A stretch of 51,828 bases of DNA. It comes from Clostridia bacterium (GTDB lineage: Bacteria; Bacillota; Clostridia; Christensenellales; UBA1242). Numbering within the stretch: the first letter of the stretch is position 1; each line of letters opens with the position of its first letter. A program made the position numbers and the translations under genes. The notes below the pieces were generated by a model, which saw nothing but the letters and a program-made list of their open reading frames with translations, searched no databases and had not been told where the DNA came from. The stretch spans positions 1 to 51,828 of the forward strand of contig JAFTYD010000018.1 of assembly GCA_017464845.1 (NCBI GenBank), read 5' to 3'. Of this stretch, positions 15,047 to 20,933 are shown in pieces.

Positions 15047-15081
15047 GGTTAAGGCTTAGCGAAATACAATTAAAAATTTAC

Positions 15082-15110
15082 TTGAATATTTGTTATGTTT
15101 AAGATATAAT
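15082..15110 (+). promoter_or_regulatory. promoter of the HD-domain gene
   Basis: TTGAAT, a 17-nt spacer, then a perfect TATAAT; AGGAGA follows at 15124-15129. Confidence 0.75.
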
Positions 15111-15137
15111 TAGGTAAACATATTAGGAGAAGAATGT

Positions 15138-15821
15138 ATGAACAAGTTGGAAAGAGACCTTGAAAGATTGAGATTAAAGATAAACAATGATTTTCAAAAC
15201 GAACAAACCGGACATGATGTTGTTCATCTTGAGAATGTTTTAGATTATGCTCGAAGAATAAATCTCGAAGAAAAAGCAGATGAATATGTTATTGCGATGT
15301 CTGCTCTTTTACACGATATTCATAGGCTTATGTCAACCAAAGAACATTATGTAACACCAAAAGAAAGTCTTGAAGTTGTCGAAGAAATTTTAAGAAAAAA
15401 TAATATTGACAAGATTCCTGAAATTCTTTATTGTATAGAAAATCATGAAGACAAACAAAATTCGTATTTATATAATCTTGAAACTCAAATTCTTCAAGAT
15501 GCAGATGCTCTTGATGCAATAGGACAAAGGGGACTTGATAGAACATTGCAGTATTGTAAAGTGAGAAATATTCCTGTAACAAATTTTGAACACACATTAG
15601 ATGATAAAGATTATGTTCCAAACATAAACCCAATTTCAACTTGTCATTTTATTTATAGAACAATGATACCAAATGGGAAAAATCTTAATACAATTACAGC
15701 AAGAAAAATTGCAAAAAGCGAAATAGCAATTCTTGAAAATTTTATAAAAGAACAATATAAAAAGAATGGTAAAAATTTTGACAATGAAAAAATGTCAACC
15801 GACAACAAAATAATACGATAA
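15138..15821 (+). CDS. HD-domain metal-dependent phosphohydrolase
   Basis: 227 aa. The HD metal site reads GHDVVHLENVL (first His, about 25-31), LLHDIHR (HD pair, about 57-62) and LQDADALDAIG (third Asp). This is the pattern of small single-domain HD hydrolases acting on nucleotides or phosphate esters. Substrate unknown. The cytosolic protein is all-helical. A Lys/Asn-rich tail follows the domain. It shares a bidirectional terminator with the convergent gene at 15863. Confidence 0.85.
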   Translation: MNKLERDLERLRLKINNDFQNEQTGHDVVHLENVLDYARRINLEEKADEYVIAMSALLHDIHRLMSTKEHYVTPKESLEVVEEILRKNNIDKIPEILYCIENHEDKQNSYLYNLETQILQDADALDAIGQRGLDRTLQYCKVRNIPVTNFEHTLDDKDYVPNINPISTCHFIYRTMIPNGKNLNTITARKIAKSEIAILENFIKEQYKKNGKNFDNEKMSTDNKIIR

Positions 15822-15850
15822 AAAAAGATTGGAAAAATCCAATCTTTTTA
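15822..15850. terminator. bidirectional terminator
   Basis: Perfect 12-bp stem AAAAAGATTGGA/TCCAATCTTTTT with an AAAA loop, between two convergent genes. Confidence 0.9.
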
Positions 15851-15862
15851 TTTTTGAAAAAT

Positions 15863-16261
15863 TTAGTTTTCTTCATCTCCATTTTTAACTTCAAGGTCAG
15901 CAATAGAAATATTATTCTTTTCAGCAAAAGCTCTAACTCTTTCGTTTTTGTTTTTAATATATTCAAGTCTTTCTTCTTGTGTCATAGAATCAAGAAGTTC
16001 ACTTTCTTTTTTTCTTTCTTCCATAATTTGTTCTTCAAGCAAGATGTCATTAGAAGCATTTTTCAAAGTATGACTGTTTGCAATTTTTGTTTCTAGTTCA
16101 TTTAAATTTTTGTTTAATTTTTTAACATCTTTATTTAACTTAACTAAATCAGCATTATCTTGTGCTAACATTTCAGTTTCTTCTTCAAGTTCAGCAATAA
16201 ACTTTGCTTCATCAAAAGAACCATCTTCATTTATAAACTTATCTTCAAAATTATTTTCCAT
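15863..16261 (-). CDS. small acidic coiled-coil protein
   Basis: 132 aa, very rich in Glu, Asp, Asn and Lys. The N-terminal half contains heptad-like stretches (LEEETEMLAQDNADLVKLNKD region) and a second helix (MEERKKESELLDSM). It is predicted to be a cytosolic coiled coil or intrinsically flexible adaptor. Two ATG codons lie side by side. The one at 16261 has the better 6-nt spacing to AAGGAG, and the longer frame reaches into the promoter. No family recognised. Confidence 0.6.
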   Translation of the reverse strand: MENNFEDKFINEDGSFDEAKFIAELEEETEMLAQDNADLVKLNKDVKKLNKNLNELETKIANSHTLKNASNDILLEEQIMEERKKESELLDSMTQEERLEYIKNKNERVRAFAEKNNISIADLEVKNGDEEN

Positions 16262-16285
16262 CATACACTCCTTTTTCTTAAAAAT

Positions 16286-16291
16286 ATAATA
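16286..16291 (-). promoter_or_regulatory. extended -10 of the coiled-coil gene
   Basis: The minus strand reads TGTTATTAT; the -35 is unclear. Confidence 0.45.
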
Positions 16292-16343
16292 ACACATTTT
16301 TTTTAAAATTAAAAATCTATTTCAAATATTAATAAAATAGATA

Positions 16344-16372
16344 TTGTTTAATTTTTGGTTTTATGATAACAT
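16344..16372 (+). promoter_or_regulatory. promoter of the GNAT gene at 16395
   Basis: TTGTTT, a 17-nt spacer, then TAACAT with TGA extension. Confidence 0.55.
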
Positions 16373-16394
16373 GAGATAAAAAAGGAGAGAAAAT

Positions 16395-16808
16395 ATGAAT
16401 CTAACTATAAGTGAAAGATTTCCAACAAACAAAGAATTTAATAAGCTTTTTGTTTCAGTAGGTTGGGGAGAAAGAGATAACCAAAAAATTGATACACATA
16501 GAAAAAATAGTTGTTATGCAGTTTGCGTTATGGACGAAGATAAAATTGTTGGTATGGCAAGAATTGTTGGTGATGGTTCATATTATACAGTGTTTGATGT
16601 TGTTGTTGAAAAATCTTATCAAGGCAAAGGTGTTGGAAGAATTTTGATGACAAGTATAGTCAATTACTATAAATCAATTTGTGATGAAGATACATATCTT
16701 TATCTTGGAGCAAGTGAAGGAAAAGAAAAGTTTTATGAAAAGTTTGGTTTCAAATCAAGACCTTATGGACATATTGGTGCAGGAATGAAGTATGACCCAA
16801 ATAATTAA
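16395..16808 (+). CDS. GNAT-family N-acetyltransferase
   Basis: 137 aa, a single GNAT domain. It has the central DVVVEKSYQGKGVGRILM (Q-G-K-G-V-G acetyl-CoA loop, about 78-84), LGASEGKEKFYEKFGF, and a Gly-rich C-terminus (GHIGAGMKY) seen in the aminoglycoside- or amine-acetylating subgroup. Substrate not predictable. AAGGAGAG lies at a good distance from the ATG. It is one of three GNATs in the window and is not closely similar to the other two. Confidence 0.88.
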   Translation: MNLTISERFPTNKEFNKLFVSVGWGERDNQKIDTHRKNSCYAVCVMDEDKIVGMARIVGDGSYYTVFDVVVEKSYQGKGVGRILMTSIVNYYKSICDEDTYLYLGASEGKEKFYEKFGFKSRPYGHIGAGMKYDPNN

Positions 16809-16939
16809 ATCGATAATTTTTTAAATTAAAATTAATAAAAAAATATTAAAATAAATTAAAAATAATTAATTTGATAATTATTTAAATAATAATTTAATTA
16901 ATTAGTTTATTTTCTAATTTATTAAATAAAAAATAGTTA
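16809..16939. other. extremely A+T-rich spacer, no gene
   Basis: Nearly all A and T, with many short TTAATTAA-like palindromes. A similar tract lies at 32958-33072. It precedes the first ART-like paralogue. No promoter except the one at 16940, no hairpin terminator and no open frame were seen. Confidence 0.6.
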
Positions 16940-16968
16940 TTGAAATTTTGTTAGGAGTGTGATATTAT
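16940..16968 (+). promoter_or_regulatory. leaderless promoter of ART-like paralogue 1
   Basis: TTGAAA, a 17-nt spacer, then TATTAT with TGA extension. ATG follows after six bases. An AGGAG lies upstream of the -10, so it would not be in the mRNA. Confidence 0.75.
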
Positions 16969-16974
16969 AGATTT

Positions 16975-17703
16975 ATGGAAAAAGATTATTCAAAAATAGC
17001 GAATGAAGAGAAATGTAAAGAGTTTTCAAAAATAGTTATAGATGCCTATAAGTATTATGTTAAACTTTGCAAAAAATACGACAGGATTGTTGGAGAAGAA
17101 AGTGTTCGTGGAATAATGGAAAACGAATTTCAAGACTTTATCTGTGGAAAAGTTTGTCGTGGAGATAAGAGTTTAATTTTCAAAAAGTCAATTGAAAATG
17201 ACCCTGAAAGAAAAATTTATCGTGGTATTGCAAGTATTTCAATTGACAATTATTTACAAATCTTAAAAAGCAAAAACTCATCTGTTTATCGTATGGGTGC
17301 TTATGGTGAAGGTTTGTATTTTAGTGCAGACAAAACATTTGCAACAAGATACAGTGATAGTTTTGGTGGAATGGTTTTTGCAACAATGGGTGATGATTGC
17401 AAAATAACAAATCCGGGAAATCTTGTTGATGAAAGATATGAGTTCAATAAGTTTTATATGCAATCTCCTCAATATAAAAAACTTCCAAGAGAAATAAGAG
17501 ATTGGTGCAGAAAAAACATTATCTATAACAACAGAAACAATACTTTCTATGCTGGCTTTTTAGGTTATGATGCAATTAGAATAGAACATGTTTATTGTAT
17601 TTTTAATCTTGATAAAATAGTGATTGAAGATAAAAAATTAAAAACAAATATTGAAGTAAAAGAAACCAAGAAAAACATTTTTGCAAAAGTATTTGGAAAA
17701 TAA
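16975..17703 (+). CDS. ART-fold-like protein, paralogue 1 of 4
   Basis: 242 aa, soluble, no signal peptide. An N-terminal helical part (1-75: Tyr/Lys-rich, then CRGDKSLIFKKS) leads to a core with IYRG, GEGLYFS, an A-x-x-Y step, GG and AGFLGYD. It ends with FNLDKIVIED and a Lys-rich tail closing in VFGK. The Arg (YRG) and the G-x-G-x-Y-x-S step match the order of the first two motifs of mono-ADP-ribosyltransferases; the late Glu in VIED could be the third. The fold call is inference. It has its own leaderless promoter and terminator. Together with the next three genes it forms a tandem paralogue array. Confidence 0.6.
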   Translation: MEKDYSKIANEEKCKEFSKIVIDAYKYYVKLCKKYDRIVGEESVRGIMENEFQDFICGKVCRGDKSLIFKKSIENDPERKIYRGIASISIDNYLQILKSKNSSVYRMGAYGEGLYFSADKTFATRYSDSFGGMVFATMGDDCKITNPGNLVDERYEFNKFYMQSPQYKKLPREIRDWCRKNIIYNNRNNTFYAGFLGYDAIRIEHVYCIFNLDKIVIEDKKLKTNIEVKETKKNIFAKVFGK

Positions 17704-17732
17704 AGATTTGACTTTTTGTCAAGTCTTTTTTT
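17702..17732 (+). terminator. terminator of paralogue 1
   Basis: Stem AAAGATTTGAC/GTCAAGTCTTT (one wobble) with a T5 loop and a T-run. Confidence 0.88.
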
Positions 17733-17799
17733 AATGTCATCTTAAATAAATTCTAAATTTAGGTTAAAACCTTACTATTCAAAAATTTATAATTTGCTA

Positions 17800-17828
17800 T
17801 TGAAATTAAATTTTAAGTATGGTATAAT
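17800..17828 (+). promoter_or_regulatory. leaderless promoter of ART-like paralogue 2
   Basis: TTGAAA, a 17-nt spacer, then a perfect TATAAT with TGG extension. ATG follows after six bases; no ribosome-binding site. Confidence 0.8.
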
Positions 17829-17834
17829 TTTTTC

Positions 17835-18545
17835 ATGGAAAATATTAGTAACGAAAAATATAAAGAATTTACACAAATCTTAAAAGACTCTTATGCATAT
17901 TATTTAGAGCTTTGTGAAAAGTACAATAGACCTGTCGGTTGTACAATTTGGACAAATGAAGAAATGGAAAAAGAGTTTAATACTTTTTTATATAAAAAGG
18001 TTTGTCGTGGAGATAATCAAATTGTTTTCAAAAAAAGTATTGGCGATGATGAAAACAAAATTTATCGTGGTCTTGCAAATCTATCTTCATATGATTATTT
18101 CAAAATCTTGAAAGCAAAAAATTCAAATATCTATCGTAAGGGAAGTTACGGTGATGGAATGTATTTCAGTGCAGAGGTATCTTGCGCAAAAAATTATGTT
18201 GAAAACAATGGAGCACTTATCACAGCTGCGTTTGCTGATGATTGTAAGTTTGTTAACTGGACAGCTATTGATGACCAAAGAGATACTTTTATTCATGAAT
18301 ATGTTAACTCTGGCGAATATGCAAACTTTACACCAGAAGAAAAAACTTTTGTTGAAAAAAGTTTCTTCAATAACGACATACCAACTTTCTATGCTGGTTT
18401 CTTTGGATATGATGCTTTGAGATTTGGACATGTATATTGTGTTTTCAATCTTGATAAAATAGTTATCGAAGACAAAAATATGGTTGAAGAAAAAGTTGAA
18501 GAAAAACCTAAAAAGAATTTCTTTTCAATGGTATTTGGAAAATAA
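17835..18545 (+). CDS. ART-fold-like protein, paralogue 2 of 4
   Basis: 236 aa, the closest relative of paralogue 1. It shares the N-terminal helical part, the CRGD...FKKS segment, IYRG, GDGMYFS, AGFFGYD, FNLDKIVIED and the Lys-rich tail ending VFGK. The residues between GG and AGF are the least conserved, as expected of a specificity region. No signal peptide. It is monocistronic, with promoter and terminator laid out as in the other copies. The conserved C-terminal tail of copies 1 and 2 could be a localisation or partner-binding signal (inference). Confidence 0.6.
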   Translation: MENISNEKYKEFTQILKDSYAYYLELCEKYNRPVGCTIWTNEEMEKEFNTFLYKKVCRGDNQIVFKKSIGDDENKIYRGLANLSSYDYFKILKAKNSNIYRKGSYGDGMYFSAEVSCAKNYVENNGALITAAFADDCKFVNWTAIDDQRDTFIHEYVNSGEYANFTPEEKTFVEKSFFNNDIPTFYAGFFGYDALRFGHVYCVFNLDKIVIEDKNMVEEKVEEKPKKNFFSMVFGK

Positions 18546-18573
18546 AACTTGACGGAAATGTCAAGTTTTTTAT
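18544..18573 (+). terminator. terminator of paralogue 2
   Basis: Perfect 10-bp stem AAAACTTGAC/GTCAAGTTTT with a GGAAAT loop and a T-run. Confidence 0.9.
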
Positions 18574-18601
18574 TTTAATTAAAAAGTTAATATAAAATAT
18601 A

Positions 18602-18630
18602 TTGAAATTGATTTAAAGATATGTTAATAT
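18602..18630 (+). promoter_or_regulatory. leaderless promoter of ART-like paralogue 3
   Basis: TTGAAA, a 17-nt spacer, then TAATAT with TGT extension. ATG follows after six bases. Confidence 0.7.
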
Positions 18631-18636
18631 ATTTAC

Positions 18637-19338
18637 ATGGAAAACGAATATAAAAACAATTATAAATTTTTTACAGAGATAGTTAAAGAAGCATATGAGT
18701 TTTGGAAAGGTGTATGTCAGGAAAAAAATATTGACATAGACGCACCTGCTTTTACTTTTATTGATGACTTTGAAGAAGCAGAAACTCTTAAAGATTTATT
18801 TATCAAAAAAACTTGTAATGGTGATAAAAGAATGTTTTTTAAATCTGACCTTTCAGAAGAAGGTGGACAAAAGATTTATCGTGGTATAAGAAATTTGTCT
18901 ATTGAAGATTATATCAAATGTTTAAAAAATAGGTCTAGTTCAGTTTATCGTAAAGGTGTCATTGGAGATGGAATATATTTTTCTTATCAAATGCAAACTG
19001 CTCAAAAATACGAAAACCAACAAGGTGGTTTAATAAAAGCTGAACTTGGTAAATGTTTCAAAGTTGTTGACTATTTCACATTAAGTGGAATGATTGACGA
19101 TTATCTTGAAGGTTACCTTATGTCAGAAGAATATAATAATCTAGACAAGGAAGTTAAAGACTGGGCTTGCACAAATCTTTCAAGCGAAGAACTTTTTACT
19201 TTCTATGCAGGTATGTTTGGTTATGATGCAATAAATCTTAGAGATAATGTTTGTGTCTATAATCTTGATAAGGTTGTTATTGAAGATAAATATAATGTAT
19301 TACCAAAACAAAACGAAAACGGAATAGTTAAAATATAA
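18637..19338 (+). CDS. ART-fold-like protein, paralogue 3 of 4
   Basis: 233 aa. Conserved landmarks are CNGDKRMFFKS, IYRG, GDGIYFS, A-x-x-Y, GG, AGMFGYD and YNLDKVVIED. The N-terminus is diverged and acidic. The VFGK tail of copies 1 and 2 is missing; the protein ends soon after VIEDK. No ribosome-binding site lies upstream. The candidate Arg, Ser and Glu positions are all retained. Function unknown; the ART-like reading rests on motif order only. Confidence 0.58.
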   Translation: MENEYKNNYKFFTEIVKEAYEFWKGVCQEKNIDIDAPAFTFIDDFEEAETLKDLFIKKTCNGDKRMFFKSDLSEEGGQKIYRGIRNLSIEDYIKCLKNRSSSVYRKGVIGDGIYFSYQMQTAQKYENQQGGLIKAELGKCFKVVDYFTLSGMIDDYLEGYLMSEEYNNLDKEVKDWACTNLSSEELFTFYAGMFGYDAINLRDNVCVYNLDKVVIEDKYNVLPKQNENGIVKI

Positions 19339-19368
19339 AAGACTTGAGAAAAATCAAGTCTTTTTATT
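19337..19368 (+). terminator. terminator of paralogue 3
   Basis: Perfect 11-bp stem AAAAGACTTGA/TCAAGTCTTTT and a T-run. Confidence 0.9.
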
Positions 19369-19376
19369 TTTTCTTA

Positions 19377-19405
19377 TTGCAATAAGAATTTAGGTGTGTT
19401 ATAAT
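19377..19405 (+). promoter_or_regulatory. leaderless promoter of ART-like paralogue 4
   Basis: TTGCAA, a 17-nt spacer, then a perfect TATAAT with TGT extension. ATG 19412 follows after six bases. Confidence 0.8.
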
Positions 19406-19411
19406 AATTTC

Positions 19412-20146
19412 ATGGAAAATAATAATTTGTTTAATGAAGATGAAAAAGTAGTTGAATTCGCTAATGTAATGAAAGATGCATTTGAATACACTAAATATGT
19501 TTGCGAACATACAAAAGAAAATATTTACAATCCTTTTTATTACACACAAACTGTGGGAGATAAATTGACTAGATTTGTTTATGAAAGATTATGTAAAGGT
19601 AAACAAGGAATGCAATTTAAACCAACACTTGATGATGTGGAAGGGAAAAGAATTTATCGTGGCATACATAAAATGAGTTTGTCAAGATATAGAAAAATCC
19701 TTAAAAGCAAATATAGTACTATCTTTAGACAAGGATATTTGGGTGCAGGTATGTATGTTAGCGAAAGTTATAACAATGCAAAAATATATGTAGATAGAAG
19801 AGGTGGTGTGCTTGAAGCAGTTATTTCACCAGATGCAAAACTTATAACCAAAAACGACTTGAATGAAGCAATATATGAATTTAAGGATAAGTTCTTTAAT
19901 TCAAATACTTTTAAAAACCTTGATGAAAATTTAAAAGAATGGATTATGATAAACTTTCCTTTTGAAGCAGATGATACCTTTACATCAGCTATGGCAGGTT
20001 TCCTTGGTTATGATGGGGTAAAGTTAAGAAGCAATAGTGAAGTTATAAAAGCAATTTGCCTTGTAAACCTTGATAAAGTAACATTCAAAGATAAAGGTAA
20101 TGGAAAGGTAAAGAAAACTAAACCTAATAAAGAAATACAAAAATAA
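19412..20146 (+). CDS. ART-fold-like protein, paralogue 4 of 4 (most diverged)
   Basis: 244 aa. The frame is open further upstream, to an ATG at 19394, but that ATG lies in the promoter before the -10. The start at 19412 gives MENNNLF and the same six-base distance as the other copies. It keeps IYRG, GAGMYVS, A-x-x-Y, GG, AGFLGYDGV and NLDK. The late VIED becomes VTFKD, so the candidate third catalytic acid is lost. The linker before AGFLGYD is longer. The C-terminus is basic. It converges with the next gene across a shared terminator. It may be an inactive or re-purposed copy. Confidence 0.58.
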   Translation: MENNNLFNEDEKVVEFANVMKDAFEYTKYVCEHTKENIYNPFYYTQTVGDKLTRFVYERLCKGKQGMQFKPTLDDVEGKRIYRGIHKMSLSRYRKILKSKYSTIFRQGYLGAGMYVSESYNNAKIYVDRRGGVLEAVISPDAKLITKNDLNEAIYEFKDKFFNSNTFKNLDENLKEWIMINFPFEADDTFTSAMAGFLGYDGVKLRSNSEVIKAICLVNLDKVTFKDKGNGKVKKTKPNKEIQK

Positions 20147-20160
20147 ATTTTGAAAATAAA

Positions 20161-20195
20161 AAAAGACTTGATTAATTCAAGTCTTTTATTTTGTT
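20161..20195. terminator. bidirectional terminator
   Basis: Stem AAAAGACTTGA/TCAAGTCTTTT with a short AT loop; it overlaps the stop codon of the convergent gene. Confidence 0.85.
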
Positions 20196-20731
20196 ATAGA
20201 AGCATCTTCTTTTGCAGCAGGTGCTTTGAATTTTTTGATTTCATCTAAGAACTTTTTAGAATTGTCAACGCAACTTTCATAACTATTTCTATCAATAATT
20301 TCAGGAGAATATTGGAAAGCATTGTTAAAGTCGCATGAAATACTATCAGTAATTTCTTTGAGTGATTTATATTTCAAAGGACATTCTCCATCTAATTTTT
20401 TGAGTAAAGAATTGAAAGTGTCGCTAAAACCTTTTGAATAGATACCAAGTAAGAATCCTCTGTTTTCTTCATGGATTCTATCTCTTCTAAGTTTATGAAT
20501 AGAACCATCTTCCAATACAAAGTCTTCATAATATGTTTCATAAGTATCCATGATTGCGTCATTTTCAAATCTTTTGTTGAAATAATCTGAATAGACATCA
20601 ACAAGTTCATCTAACTTTTCTAAAGTTGTTGTCTTTTTGTCGGCAAGAATCAACTTAGTGTAATCATCAACACTAGGTTCACCGAATAAAAATTTTTTAA
20701 TACATTTAATAATAGGATTTGCTTTTTTCAT
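20186..20731 (-). CDS. hypothetical helical protein, leaderless
   Basis: 181 aa, soluble, almost entirely helical and charged. A basic N-terminus with a short hydrophobic step (IIKCIKKFLFG) resembles a weak amphipathic membrane anchor. The last ~15 residues are low-complexity (KAPAAKEDAS). No family recognised. The -10 (20738-20743) ends six bases before the ATG and there is no ribosome-binding site, the same geometry as the ART-like genes beside it. It may therefore belong to the same regulon or locus. Confidence 0.6.
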   Translation of the reverse strand: MKKANPIIKCIKKFLFGEPSVDDYTKLILADKKTTTLEKLDELVDVYSDYFNKRFENDAIMDTYETYYEDFVLEDGSIHKLRRDRIHEENRGFLLGIYSKGFSDTFNSLLKKLDGECPLKYKSLKEITDSISCDFNNAFQYSPEIIDRNSYESCVDNSKKFLDEIKKFKAPAAKEDASITK

Positions 20732-20737
20732 ATAAAC

Positions 20738-20766
20738 ATAATAGCATATCTTAACTTTTAAGTCAA
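20738..20766 (-). promoter_or_regulatory. leaderless promoter of the 181-aa gene
   Basis: Minus strand: TTGACT, a 17-nt spacer, then TATTAT with TGC extension. Confidence 0.75.
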
Positions 20767-20870
20767 TACCAAAATTTTTAAATTATGGCATTTTTTGATA
20801 ATTTGACAAAAAAAATTTTAAATTAAGGTTTGAAAAGACTTTAAATGATTAATAATTTTTGAGATAGTAC

Positions 20871-20899
20871 TTGAAAAATTATACAAAATGCTGTATATT
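20871..20899 (+). promoter_or_regulatory. promoter of the CvpA-like/rsmH operon
   Basis: TTGAAA, a 17-nt spacer, then TATATT, preceded directly by TG. Confidence 0.6.
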
Positions 20900-20933
20900 A
20901 TATATGTAATATATAAAAAAGTTGGAGGTTAAT

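Noticed and set aside
16809-16939. A+T-rich tract as a replication origin
   Set aside because: No DnaA-box cluster and no dnaA or dnaN gene nearby; a similar tract lies at 32958, so it is probably just spacer.
20922-20933. TTG start for the CvpA-like gene
   Set aside because: The TTG overlaps the GGAGG ribosome-binding site that serves the ATG at 20934.
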